From the NCBI GenBank assembly GCA_965224755.1, contig OZ245061.1, positions 2,294,001 to 2,358,000 of the forward strand: a stretch of 64,000 nt of DNA, given 5' to 3'. Made by a program: the position numbers and the translations under genes. The notes below the pieces were generated by a model, which saw only the letters and a program-made list of their open reading frames with translations, had not been told where the DNA came from and searched no databases. Every line of letters starts with the position of its first letter. The stretch's first letter is position 1. Shown piece after piece: positions 33,171-41,405 of the stretch. Origin of the DNA: Hellea sp965224755. GTDB lineage: Bacteria; Pseudomonadota; Alphaproteobacteria; Caulobacterales; Maricaulaceae.

Positions 33171-33331
33171 GTCCTCCACCGCAACGCGGGGGAGGTGCCG
33201 GAGCGTCAGCGAAGGCGGAGGGGGTGCGGCGCGTCCGCGCCGCCGATAGAAACTCTGCACATGTTGGAAATTGGGTTGCCCCCTCCGACCCCCATTCGGG
33301 GGCCACCTCCCCCGCTAGCGCAGTGGAGGAC
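33171..33331. repeat. Gene-less inverted-repeat element between petC and mtnP
   Basis: Outer arms GTCCTCCACCGCAACG...GGGGGAGGTG (33171-33197) and CACCTCCCCC...GCAGTGGAGGAC (33305-33331) are inverted copies with small differences. A second inner pair is GGCGGAGGGGGTGC and TTGCCCCCTCCGA. The 50-base centre holds no frame of note. Size and design match the arms around the DUF559 genes at 42.5 and 46.1 kb, as though the cargo were missing. Confidence 0.7.
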
Positions 33332-33349
33332 TCATAGAGTTATCTTCGC

Positions 33350-34186
33350 CTAATGCTCAACATTGCGCCAGACGCGTTTATAAGACAGCCAGAGCAATAT
33401 CGATAAAATGGCCAAATAGAGCATCGTCATCAGGCCTGCTGATTTGCGCTGCTCCATTTTCGGGTCGGCTGACCATGCGAGAAATTCGGTGACATCCGCC
33501 GCCATTTGCTCGACCGTTGCCGGAGTTCCGTCGGCATATTCAACTTGGTCTTCGGAAAGCGGCGGGGCCATTGCAATCGCGCCGCCGTCCATGACCGGGT
33601 TATAATACAGGCCCGGCCCCATTTGCATATCGTGCGGCATTTCGGCGGTATAAGCGGTCAGCAGATTATAAACATAATCCGGGCCGTTATTCCGGGCTTT
33701 GGTAATGATTGAAAGATCAGGCGGCAGGCCGCCGCCATTACTGGCGCGTGCAGCCGCTTCATTCGGGTAAATCGCCGGAAATGCGTCTGCGGGAATACCT
33801 GTGCGCTCGATGATATCTCCGGTTTCGCTGTCAATATCCTCGATCTGCCAATCGGCTGCGAAATTTTTGATCAGCGGGTTATCATTCGGGTTTTTATAGG
33901 CTTCGTTATAAAACGGCGCGCCTTTGTCGCCGAGGTGGCGGAAGGACAGATGTTTAAGTTGGTGACAAGAGGAACAGACTTCGCGGTAAACCTGATAGCC
34001 GCGCTGCATCGCCGCGCGGTCATACGTGCCAAACGCGCCGTTAAAGTGCCAATGTTTATGCTCCATTTCGTAATCGCCCGTACCGCTGCCGGAGGCAAAG
34101 GCAAGGCCCGAAATCGCGGCAGCAATGGTTACCGCGCCGATTAAGACTGCTGTTTTGATATTAAACGCCATAATTTTTCTTGTCAT
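33350..34186 (-). CDS. petC: Cytochrome c1 of the bc1 complex
   Basis: 278 residues. The leader has a hydrophobic segment (about 8-31) ending ASGSG. The haem c site is CSSCH (71-75), with a candidate axial Met in DMQMGPGLYY. GVPPDLS-like GGLPPDLSIITKAR and a C-terminal anchor (SAGLMTMLYLAILSILLWLS) are typical of alphaproteobacterial PetC. It is the last gene of petABC. The SD GGAG lies about 10 bases ahead of the ATG. Confidence 0.96.
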   Translation of the reverse strand: MTRKIMAFNIKTAVLIGAVTIAAAISGLAFASGSGTGDYEMEHKHWHFNGAFGTYDRAAMQRGYQVYREVCSSCHQLKHLSFRHLGDKGAPFYNEAYKNPNDNPLIKNFAADWQIEDIDSETGDIIERTGIPADAFPAIYPNEAAARASNGGGLPPDLSIITKARNNGPDYVYNLLTAYTAEMPHDMQMGPGLYYNPVMDGGAIAMAPPLSEDQVEYADGTPATVEQMAADVTEFLAWSADPKMEQRKSAGLMTMLYLAILSILLWLSYKRVWRNVEH

Positions 34187-34197
34187 TTTGGACGCTC

Positions 34198-35493
34198 CTA
34201 TTCAGCAGGGCTTAGCGCGGCATGGGCCTTATCGCCCAGCACAGCTTTGGTGATCGAATCCGGCCTGTCTTTCGGCTTTTCTACGAGGCCCAAGATGGGC
34301 AGGATAAGCAGGAAGTAAGCGAAATAATAGAGCGTCGCTATGCGTGATAGCCACGTAAAATTCATGCCGCGCGCATGGCCAGCAGCATCCGTGCCAAAGG
34401 GAATAGCGATATTATCCGGTGTTTCTGCGCCGCACCATCCAAGGATGAAACAGAAGAAGATGAAAATCCAGAAAAACCATTTAGCGACAGGACGAAAGCG
34501 CGTCGAACGCACTTTGGACGTATCCAGCCACGGCAATATAAAGAGCACAACAATCGCGCCGAGCATCAGCAAGATACCCGCTAGCTTATCAGGCACCGCT
34601 CTTAGAATCGCATAAAATGGTAGGAAATACCATTCAGGCACGATATGGGGTGGCGTTTTCATTGGATCGGCTTGGATATAATTATCGGCATGGCCCAGCG
34701 CGTCCGGCTGATAGAACATGAAGAAGGCAAAGATCATCATGAATAGAGCCACCGCGAAACCGTCTTTGACGGTGTAATAAGGATGGAAGGCGAGCGTATC
34801 TTTCTTGGATTTAGGCTCGATCCCAATCGGATTATTCTGGCCTGCGTGATGCATGGCCCAAACATGAAGCCCTACCAAAGCGGCAATCACGAATGGCAGA
34901 AGGTAATGCAGAGCAAAGAAACGGTTCAGCGTCGCATTATCCACGGCATAACCGCCGAGCAGCCATTGCTGAAGGGACTCGCCGACAACCGGCACAGCGC
35001 CGAAAAAGCCGGTAATCACGGTCGCGCCCCAAAACGACATTTGCCCCCAAGGCAACGTATAGCCCAAAAAGCCTGTCGCCATCATGGCCAGATAAATCAT
35101 GCAGCCAATAATCCAGATCATTTCGCGCGGCGCTTTATAAGAGCCATAATAAAGTCCCCGGAACATATGCACATAGACGGCAAAGAAGAACATCGACGCG
35201 CCGACAGCATGCATCGGCTGGATCAGCCAGCCATAAGGCACATCGCGCTTGATACGCTGCACGGAATCAAAAGCCATATCGACATGAGGCACATAATGCA
35301 TAGCCAGAATAATGCCGGAAATGATTTGAACCATAAGACACATGGTCAGGATGGCGCCAAAGGCATACCAATAATTGAGGTTGCGCGGCGACGGATAAGT
35401 CATGAAATCCGCGCCCATACGGATGATCGGCAAACGCTGATCCATCCATTTAGTGGCGGCGTATTTGGGTTCGTAAGTAGAGGGTCCGGACAT
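34198..35493 (-). CDS. petB: Cytochrome b of the bc1 complex
   Basis: 431 residues, eight membrane helices. Quinol-site PEWY lies in HIVPEWYFLPFYAIL. Haem-ligand histidines are in LAMHYVPH, PMHAVGASMFF, ALHYLLPF and VGLHVWAMHHAG. TGFLGYTLPWGQMSFW is the conserved CD region. It oxidises ubiquinol and passes electrons to the Rieske protein and haem bL/bH. It starts 5 bases after the petA stop, so it is cotranscribed. Confidence 0.97.
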   Translation of the reverse strand: MSGPSTYEPKYAATKWMDQRLPIIRMGADFMTYPSPRNLNYWYAFGAILTMCLMVQIISGIILAMHYVPHVDMAFDSVQRIKRDVPYGWLIQPMHAVGASMFFFAVYVHMFRGLYYGSYKAPREMIWIIGCMIYLAMMATGFLGYTLPWGQMSFWGATVITGFFGAVPVVGESLQQWLLGGYAVDNATLNRFFALHYLLPFVIAALVGLHVWAMHHAGQNNPIGIEPKSKKDTLAFHPYYTVKDGFAVALFMMIFAFFMFYQPDALGHADNYIQADPMKTPPHIVPEWYFLPFYAILRAVPDKLAGILLMLGAIVVLFILPWLDTSKVRSTRFRPVAKWFFWIFIFFCFILGWCGAETPDNIAIPFGTDAAGHARGMNFTWLSRIATLYYFAYFLLILPILGLVEKPKDRPDSITKAVLGDKAHAALSPAE

Positions 35494-35498
35494 ATTAT

Positions 35499-36059
35499 CT
35501 AACCTACCTTGATCACTGTATCGGAAATATATTCATAATCGGGAATTACCAAGTTTTTCGGCGCTGGCCCCTTACGGATACGGCCTGACGTATCGTAATG
35601 GCTGCCGTGGCAAGGGCAATACCAGCCGTCAAAATCACCGGATTCGCCGACTGGGATACAGCCGAAATGTGTGCAAACGCCGATCATAACCAGATATTTC
35701 GGATCGACCTTCCCGCCCGGCCCGGCAATGAGGCGCGAACCGTCTGTCGCCGGGTCTTTAAGATCAGCCATCTCTACCGCTTCGGCGGCGGCAATTTCCT
35801 TGGCTGTGCGGTGGCGCACAAAAACGGGCTTACCGCGCCAGAGCATTTTAAGCTGCTGGCCCTCGACCACTTTGCTCAGGTCAATCTCGATAGAGCCTGC
35901 TGCCAGCGTATCCGCGGCCTTGCCCATTTGCGCAACGAGAGGCCAGCCAACAGAGGCCGCGCCCGCCGCCGCAACGGCGCCCGTGGCGATATAAATAAAA
36001 TCGCGCTTGTCTTCGTCAATATGTTCGCCGTGAGCGTCTGTATTAAGCGTTTCGGACAT
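35499..36059 (-). CDS. petA: Rieske iron-sulfur subunit of the bc1 complex
   Basis: 186 residues. The N-terminal Tat-like membrane anchor (FIYIATGAVAAAGAASVG, 21-38) lacks a twin arginine; KRDFIY serves instead, a known PetA variant. The [2Fe-2S] ligands are Cys129-x-His131 and Cys148, Cys150-His151, with disulfide partner Cys134 (CTHFGC and CPCHGSHYD). It is the first gene of petABC, divergent from trmL. Confidence 0.97.
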   Translation of the reverse strand: MSETLNTDAHGEHIDEDKRDFIYIATGAVAAAGAASVGWPLVAQMGKAADTLAAGSIEIDLSKVVEGQQLKMLWRGKPVFVRHRTAKEIAAAEAVEMADLKDPATDGSRLIAGPGGKVDPKYLVMIGVCTHFGCIPVGESGDFDGWYCPCHGSHYDTSGRIRKGPAPKNLVIPDYEYISDTVIKVG

Positions 36060-36187
36060 GGTCTGCCCTCTCCTTACAAAAAGTCATATCTTCCCTGCGC
36101 GGTTCTAACGTATAAGCGGTGTCAATATCCACCGTTTATTCGCGGCAGAACGCCGCAACGCCGCAAAAAATTTAGGCCGCTAAGATT

Positions 36188-36640
36188 ATGAAGATTATCT
36201 TGTTTCAACCCGATATAGCAGGCAATTTGGGCGCGGTTATGCGCTCTTGCGCCTGTTTTGGCGTAGAATTGGAGATAATTGAGCCTTGCGGCTTTCCGTT
36301 GACGGCCAAAGCTTTGCGCCAAGCCGCCATGGATTACGCCGCGCCGGAGAGCCTTAAACGTCATGCCAGTTGGGACTCTTTCGCCAAAACGCCCGAATCG
36401 GGCCGTCTTATTCTGTTCACGACAAAAGCGGCATCCCCCCTGCCCGATTTCAAATTTCGCGCCGATGACCGCCTGCTCTTTGGCCGCGAGAGTGCAGGCG
36501 TGCCGCAGGCTGTGCACAAAGCCGCAGATGCCCGCGTCTTCATCCCCATCGCCAAAACCGCCCGCTCCTTCAATCTCGCCACCTCAGTCGCCATAGGACT
36601 TTATGACGCCTTGCGGCAGACGTGCGGCTTGCCGCAGTAA
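36188..36640 (+). CDS. trmL: tRNA (cytidine(34)-2'-O)-methyltransferase
   Basis: 150 residues of the SPOUT class, the short TrmL form. FQPDIAGNLGAVMRSCACFG, LLFGRESAGVP and the knot region VFIPIAKTARSFNLATSVAIGLY (split over the C-terminus) are diagnostic. It methylates the ribose of wobble C/U34 in tRNA-Leu. Its stop is followed within 3 bases by an inverted-repeat element. Confidence 0.94.
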   Translation: MKIILFQPDIAGNLGAVMRSCACFGVELEIIEPCGFPLTAKALRQAAMDYAAPESLKRHASWDSFAKTPESGRLILFTTKAASPLPDFKFRADDRLLFGRESAGVPQAVHKAADARVFIPIAKTARSFNLATSVAIGLYDALRQTCGLPQ

Positions 36641-36642
36641 TT

Positions 36643-36751
36643 CTGTCATTCCGCGCTTGACGCGGAAGGCCGAGAGGTGGAATGCCATCTCGAAATAGCC
36701 GACACCCTCTCGACCTTCCGGGTTCTTTCTATGAAAGCCCCAGAATGACAG
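36643..36751. repeat. Inverted-repeat element filling the trmL-hemF gap
   Basis: Perfect outer arms CTGTCATTC (36643-36651) and GAATGACAG (36743-36751) extend inwards as an imperfect repeat (GGAAGGCCGAGAGG against CCTCTCGACCTTCC). The element starts 2 bases after the trmL stop and ends 10 bases before the hemF ATG. The hemF ribosome site AGGAAAA lies partly in its right edge. Confidence 0.75.
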
Positions 36752-36761
36752 GAAAATATAG

Positions 36762-37640
36762 ATGTTTGAAGAGAAACAACAAAAAGCTGCCGCTTGGTTT
36801 AAATCCTTGCGTGATGAAATTTGCGCTGAGTTTGAAGTCTTGGAAATAGAAGCGCCGGATAGTCTTTATCCCGGAAAGCCCGGCAAGTTCGTTTTTGAAG
36901 ACTGGCAGCGCACAGTAAAAGATGGCGTTTCTGAAGACTTTGGCGGCGGCACGGGCGGCATGCTGCGCGGGCGTTTGTTTGAGAAATGCGGCGTGCATGT
37001 CTCTGTCGTCAAAGGCGAATTTGAAGGCGAGATGCGAGGGGCGGTTCCGGGCGCGAAAGATGATCCGCGTTTCTGGGCGGCGGGGATTTCGCTCATCGCC
37101 CATATGCGCAATCCTCACATTCCGGCCGTGCATATGAATACGCGCTATATTGTGACCACGCAGGATTGGTTTGGCGGCGGCGCAGACCTGACCCCGACAC
37201 AGGCGGCCGACCGCGTGCAAACTTCGCCCGATGCGGTTGATTTTCACGCCGGCATGAAAGCGGCTTGCGACGCACACGCCGTGGCCGATTACCCCAAGCT
37301 GAAAAAATGGTGCGATGACTATTTCCACTTACGCCATAGAGACGAGCCGCGCGGCATTGGCGGCATTTTCTATGACCGCCATAATAGCGGAAACTGGAAC
37401 GCAGACTTCGCCTTCACCCAAGACGTCGGGCGGCATTTCCTCAAAACCTACGCCGCCATTGTGCGCGGGCGCATGGACGAGCCTTGGACAGAAGCCGACC
37501 GCGAAGAACAGCTCATCACCCGCGGCCGCTATGTCGAGTTCAACCTGCTCTGGGATCGCGGCACAACATTCGGCCTCAAAACAGGCGGCAATATAAAAAC
37601 CATCCTAAGCTCCATGCCGCCCGTAGTGAAATGGCCTTAG
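36762..37640 (+). CDS. hemF: Oxygen-dependent coproporphyrinogen III oxidase
   Basis: 292 residues. Motifs GGGTGGMLRGRLFEK, HMNTRYIVTT, DWFGGGADLTP and EPRGIGGIFYDRHNSGNW are diagnostic for HemF. It decarboxylates coproporphyrinogen III to protoporphyrinogen IX with O2, for the haem needed by the petABC products nearby. Translation depends on a ribosome site abutting the inverted-repeat element. Confidence 0.96.
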   Translation: MFEEKQQKAAAWFKSLRDEICAEFEVLEIEAPDSLYPGKPGKFVFEDWQRTVKDGVSEDFGGGTGGMLRGRLFEKCGVHVSVVKGEFEGEMRGAVPGAKDDPRFWAAGISLIAHMRNPHIPAVHMNTRYIVTTQDWFGGGADLTPTQAADRVQTSPDAVDFHAGMKAACDAHAVADYPKLKKWCDDYFHLRHRDEPRGIGGIFYDRHNSGNWNADFAFTQDVGRHFLKTYAAIVRGRMDEPWTEADREEQLITRGRYVEFNLLWDRGTTFGLKTGGNIKTILSSMPPVVKWP

Positions 37641-37702
37641 GCAATAGCTGTCGCTTGAATAAACGCCTTGTTAATGGCAGGTTCAGGATGAAAGGACTAT
37701 AT

Positions 37703-37897
37703 ATGTCTATGAAATTGAAACGAATAGCCGTTGGTTTTGCGCCTTTATTGATACTGGCCTGTACGCCGACTGTGAAGATTGAGCCGTCGGATAAACCGAT
37801 TATTATCAATCTGAATGTGAAAATTGATCAGGAAATCCGCGTCCGTCTGGATAAGGATGTTGAGGACTTGATCGCCAATAACCCGGACCTTTTCTAA
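37703..37897 (+). CDS. ynbE: YnbE-family lipoprotein
   Basis: 64 residues from the ATG at 37703, with AAAGGA 8 bases upstream. A lipoprotein signal with lipobox ILAC is followed by TPTVKIEPSDKPIIINLNVK, the YnbE signature. In enterobacteria YnbE works with the AsmA-like YdbH in a bridge between membranes for phospholipid transport, and YdbL modulates it. ydbL follows 10 bases downstream, but no ydbH gene is adjacent. Confidence 0.88.
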   Translation: MSMKLKRIAVGFAPLLILACTPTVKIEPSDKPIIINLNVKIDQEIRVRLDKDVEDLIANNPDLF

Positions 37898-37907
37898 GGA
37901 GAAGAAC

Positions 37908-38288
37908 ATGACATTGAAAACAAAACTCCTCGGCGCTTTTGCGTCTCTGGCGCTTTTGGCAGGTGGTTCATATATCGCCGCCCAAACAGGCGAAAATACT
38001 GCCCAAGCCCAGAGCCAATCTGCGAAAACTGTGGTTGACGGCGCCATTGCGCGCGGCGCTATTGGCGAGACTTCGGGCGGCTATCTTGACGGCACCGGCA
38101 CGGAAAACGCCGCCGAGCGTAACGCCATGAACGAGATTAATATTGGCCGCAAAGCGCTTTATACCCGCAAGGCCCGCGACGAAAACATCTCAGTCGAGGT
38201 GGTTGCCGCCATCTTTGGCGAAAAACAAATCGCCAAGGCCCGCCCCGGCGCCATGGTCAAAGAGGCCAGCGGCTGGCGCAAGAAATAA
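37908..38288 (+). CDS. ydbL: DUF1318 / YdbL-family periplasmic protein
   Basis: 126 residues. A signal peptide (about 1-26) is followed by a DUF1318 domain: AKTVVDGAIARGAIGETSGG, RNAMNEINIGRKALYTRKA, VEVVAAIFGEKQIAKA and a final GWRKK. A strong AAGGAGAAGA ribosome site supports the start. It is coupled to ynbE and ends ahead of a Rho-independent terminator at 38321-38349. Confidence 0.9.
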   Translation: MTLKTKLLGAFASLALLAGGSYIAAQTGENTAQAQSQSAKTVVDGAIARGAIGETSGGYLDGTGTENAAERNAMNEINIGRKALYTRKARDENISVEVVAAIFGEKQIAKARPGAMVKEASGWRKK

Positions 38289-38320
38289 ACCGCGTCTAAA
38301 GTTTGAAAATTCACCTGCCT

Positions 38321-38349
38321 GAGAAAACCGGGCGGGGTTTTCTCTTTTT
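38321..38349 (+). terminator. Rho-independent terminator after ydbL
   Basis: GAGAAAACC and GGTTTTCTC form a 9-base perfect stem around GGGCGG, followed by TTTTT. It separates the hemF/ynbE/ydbL genes from chpT. Confidence 0.85.
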
Positions 38350-38405
38350 GGGTTTGGGCTTACTAGCAAATCACGCTAGTAAAGGGTAAATCAGGAAAGA
38401 AGCCT

Positions 38406-39068
38406 ATGTCCACTGCCGCCGCTAAACTCACGCCCTCCGGCCTTGCCGCTCTTCTTTGCGCCCGTATCTGCCATGATCTTATCAGCCCTGTCGGCGCGCT
38501 CGGCACGGCAATTGAAGTGCTGGACGATGAGAGCAATGCGGATATGCACGAAGACGCGCTCGATTTGGTGCGGCTCTCCTCGCGCCAGGCGGGGGCGAAA
38601 CTGCGGTTTTTGCGGCTGGCATTTGGCGCAGGCGGATCAGCCCCCGGCATTATTGCCATGGACGAGATTAAATCGCTTATCGGCGGCATGTACGGCGAGG
38701 GGAAAGCGGCCCTTCACTGGGACAGCGTATTGGACGGGCTTGAGAAAAACAGCGCGCGATTATTACTCAACCTCACCATGCTCGCCGTGCAATCCGTGCC
38801 GCGCGGAGGGGATATAACGATTTCAGCCTCCGAAACAGGCGGCGCGGCGGTAATTTCGCTAAAGGCGACGGGCCCAAAATCCCGTCTAGATGCTGCCATT
38901 GAGGCGGCCCTGAATGGCAAAGCCCCTGAAGAGGGGTTTGACGGACGCACAATTCAACCCTTTTATACGGGCCTAATGGCCCGCGAAATGAAGGGCCAAA
39001 TCACGACATCTGTCGAGGGCGACACGATAAGCTTCGCGGCTAATCTCCCAATATCTGAAAACGCTTAA
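38406..39068 (+). CDS. chpT: Histidine phosphotransferase ChpT
   Basis: 220 residues. A helical DHp-like domain has the phospho-acceptor His23 in RICHDLISPVGALGTAIEVL (20-39), followed by a degenerate ATPase-like domain, as in Caulobacter ChpT. ChpT relays phosphate from CckA to CtrA and CpdR, so the organism should use the CtrA cell-cycle circuit. The GGAAAGA site lies before the ATG. It sits 83 bases upstream of a CheA-like/CheY/CheR set in the same direction. Confidence 0.92.
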   Translation: MSTAAAKLTPSGLAALLCARICHDLISPVGALGTAIEVLDDESNADMHEDALDLVRLSSRQAGAKLRFLRLAFGAGGSAPGIIAMDEIKSLIGGMYGEGKAALHWDSVLDGLEKNSARLLLNLTMLAVQSVPRGGDITISASETGGAAVISLKATGPKSRLDAAIEAALNGKAPEEGFDGRTIQPFYTGLMAREMKGQITTSVEGDTISFAANLPISENA

Positions 39069-39090
39069 ACCTTCACAAAATCCCATAGAA

Positions 39091-39105
39091 TTTATTCCCT
39101 CTTAA
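39091..39105. promoter_or_regulatory. CtrA-like box upstream of the CheA-like/cheY/cheR genes
   Basis: TTTA-N7-TTAA, one mismatch from the CtrA consensus TTAA-N7-TTAA, followed by CCC as in many TTAACC boxes. It lies 47 to 61 bases before the ATG at 39152. In AT-rich leaders such matches arise by chance, so this is a weak call. Confidence 0.35.
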
Positions 39106-39151
39106 CCCTTTTTCGTCACTTTATTGGAACGTAAAAAGGATTCGAACATCA

Positions 39152-40024
39152 ATGGGTGATGACCTTAAACAGGCCCGCAGATTTGTAACCGCTGCCATGG
39201 GCGATATGGATATATTGCTCTCCGAGGCCCGGATGGAGTCGGATTTGGCCCAAGCCGCGCTGCGCCGTGTGCAATCCGCCGCCAAATCCCTGCAGGCCCG
39301 GGGCATTTACCGCGCCGGGCAAACCGTGCTCGAAGCCTATGAGCGCTCTATGCCGCAAGCCAAAATCGATGGCCGCCTCATGGCGCTATATAAATTGACG
39401 GTGCAATATGGCGAAGGTCTCGACGAAATCGCGCCTGCCGACTCAATGGTTGGCGATGATAGTGATGCGGCCTTGCCGGGCGCGGACATGCAAACCCGCT
39501 TTGATACGGCGCGCGAAATTCTTATTCCGCTTTTGCCCTTTGCGGGCAAGACAGCTCCGGCCCTGCAATATCTTGCGGATACGACTCTTGCAGATATGGC
39601 AACTGCGCCTCAAGCCCTCTCCGGTCCTGATGTGAGTTTTGAAAGCCTGATGCCCGACGTCACCAATACCGCCCTGCGAACGGCCCGTGCCCACGGCAAA
39701 TCCGTCAGCCTGTCATACGCAGCCGATGACCTGTCTGTGCGAAACCATCAGGCCGAAGGTATTCGCGCGCAATTGGAAAGCACCGTTGAGCATTTGGTCA
39801 AAACCCATATCGAGACCCCCGAGCGGCGCGCGGCCAAAGGTCTGTCGCGCAACGGCTATATTGATATTACGGCCAAAAACGGGCCCAATGGCCTGGATAT
39901 TTTGGTGGCCTGCGACGGTAAATCCGTGCCGCTATTTTGCAAAACGGAGCCGCCTCAACCACAGCCCATATCCGGCGGCGCGGCCGATCTTGCAGAAGAA
40001 TTCTTAGGGGAGCTCAGCGCATGA
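39152..40024 (+). CDS. Degenerate CheA-like protein (pseudokinase candidate)
   Basis: 290 residues. Residues 1-95 are helical, like a P1/Hpt domain, with no conserved phospho-acceptor His. Residues 165-260 align by eye with the end of the CheA dimerisation helices and the start of its ATPase domain: TVEHLVKTHIETPERRAAKG corresponds to the CheA N-box (HLVRNxxDHGIE-PExR-xxGK), then GYIDITAKNGPNGLDILVACDG to the G1 region. The N-box Asn is Thr218 and DHG is lost, and the G2 box and P5 domain are absent. It probably cannot bind ATP. The stop overlaps the cheY-like start (ATGA). Confidence 0.65.
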   Translation: MGDDLKQARRFVTAAMGDMDILLSEARMESDLAQAALRRVQSAAKSLQARGIYRAGQTVLEAYERSMPQAKIDGRLMALYKLTVQYGEGLDEIAPADSMVGDDSDAALPGADMQTRFDTAREILIPLLPFAGKTAPALQYLADTTLADMATAPQALSGPDVSFESLMPDVTNTALRTARAHGKSVSLSYAADDLSVRNHQAEGIRAQLESTVEHLVKTHIETPERRAAKGLSRNGYIDITAKNGPNGLDILVACDGKSVPLFCKTEPPQPQPISGGAADLAEEFLGELSA

Positions 40025-40386
40025 AAACGTGTCTTGTTGTCGATGATTCCCGCATGATCCGCCGCGTCGCCGGCCGTATCCTCAAAGAACTGAAATTCAA
40101 AACCGAGGAAGCGGAAAACGGTCAGGACGCGATTGATCACTGCCGTATCGAAATGCCGGACGCCATTTTACTTGACTGGAATATGCCTGTCATGGACGGT
40201 TTGGATTTCCTTAAAGCCCTCCGCCAAGAACCCAAAGGTGACACGCCAACTGTGATTTTCTGCACCGCCGAACGTGATGTCATAAAAATCGCACAAGCGC
40301 TCGATGCGGGGGCCGATGAATATATCATGAAACCTTTTGATTCCGACATTATTGAGTCAAAATTCCACCAAGCTGGTCTCATCTAA
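40021..40386 (+). CDS. Single-domain CheY-like response regulator
   Basis: 121 residues from the ATG that overlaps the preceding stop. The acidic pocket is Asp9-Asp10, the phospho-acceptor Asp52 in ILLDWNMPVMDG, the switch Thr82 and the conserved Lys104 in YIMKPFD. No output domain is present. It lies between a CheA-like protein and CheR, so it may receive phosphate from ChpT or a remote kinase, or act in chemotaxis or holdfast/motility control. Confidence 0.93.
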   Translation: MKTCLVVDDSRMIRRVAGRILKELKFKTEEAENGQDAIDHCRIEMPDAILLDWNMPVMDGLDFLKALRQEPKGDTPTVIFCTAERDVIKIAQALDAGADEYIMKPFDSDIIESKFHQAGLI

Positions 40387-41336
40387 TGCGCGGAGCTCTG
40401 TCTCTAAATTCAACCTATTATGAAGCCCTAAAACAGCTGACGCTTGAACTTGCGGGTGTCAAGCTCGGAGCCGATCACGCCTTTCTTATCGAGACACGGC
40501 TGGCAGTCTTGGCGCGCCAAGAGGGGTTTAACAGTCTTGATTGTATGATTGAGGAATTGTTCAGTACTGGACAATCCCGCCTTGCGGTTCAGGTCGTCTC
40601 CAGCTTGCTCGAACGCGACACCCATTTCTATTATGATCACGCCAGTTTTGATCGCCTTGAGAGCGTTGTCCTGCCCGCGCTTTATTCCATTCATAAAGGC
40701 GGGACGATCCGCATCATATCCTTTGGGTGTTCCAGTGGCCAGGAACCTTATTGTATCGCTATGATGCTGGATAAATGCCGGGGTAAATTTCCGGATATAA
40801 AATTTGAAATTATCGGCGTGGATTACCCTTCTGCTGCACTCGATCGTGCCAAGACGGGGCGTTACACCCATTTTGATGTCCAGCGAGGCCTACCTATTCG
40901 TGACCTCATTACCTATTTTGACCGCAGCGCCGAAGATTGGGTGATTAAGAATCATATTCGCAAACAAGTGACTTTTAAGGAAACTCACTTATTGGCCGGT
41001 CTTGACGCGCTAAGCGATTTTCATATTGTGCTATTTCGCAATGCTCTGCCGCATTATTCCTCGCCGGCGCAAGTGCGCGTGCTGCGCGGCCTCTCGACAT
41101 TGGTCAAACCACTCGGCTACCTCATGCTCGGCACAGACGAGACGCTCAACCATATTAATTACGGCTTCGATACGCTCGCCCGCCACAAGGGCATCTTCCG
41201 CAAACATGAAGAAAAAATCGAAATCATCGAAGAGATAGACCCCAATATAAAAAGACCCACCGACAAAAAAACTTTCGAAAAAGCCAAACGCCGCATGAAA
41301 GACATCGTCGAAATGAACGAAGCCAAAACGGGTTAA
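40386..41336 (+). CDS. cheR: CheR-type methyltransferase
   Basis: 316 residues; the start ATG shares one base with the previous stop (TAATG). The N-terminal helical CheR domain has LERDTHFYYDHASFDRLE in place of the usual RETxFFRD. The SAM-binding motif is IISFGCSSGQEPYCIAM, and FRNALPHYS replaces the typical cRNvliYf. It should methylate glutamates on a chemoreceptor. The C-terminal tail after about 280 is Lys-rich. No receptor gene or CheB lies in the window. Confidence 0.88.
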   Translation: MRGALSLNSTYYEALKQLTLELAGVKLGADHAFLIETRLAVLARQEGFNSLDCMIEELFSTGQSRLAVQVVSSLLERDTHFYYDHASFDRLESVVLPALYSIHKGGTIRIISFGCSSGQEPYCIAMMLDKCRGKFPDIKFEIIGVDYPSAALDRAKTGRYTHFDVQRGLPIRDLITYFDRSAEDWVIKNHIRKQVTFKETHLLAGLDALSDFHIVLFRNALPHYSSPAQVRVLRGLSTLVKPLGYLMLGTDETLNHINYGFDTLARHKGIFRKHEEKIEIIEEIDPNIKRPTDKKTFEKAKRRMKDIVEMNEAKTG

Positions 41337-41405
41337 TCTCCCCTTCGCCCTGTTGACGCTATCTGTGTAAAGCGTAAAAGACTCAAAATTTACACGGAAG
41401 TTTCA

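Noticed and set aside
41353..41381. TTGACG with AAAAGA as the pheS promoter
   Set aside because: The -10 match is too weak to claim, although a promoter must lie nearby.
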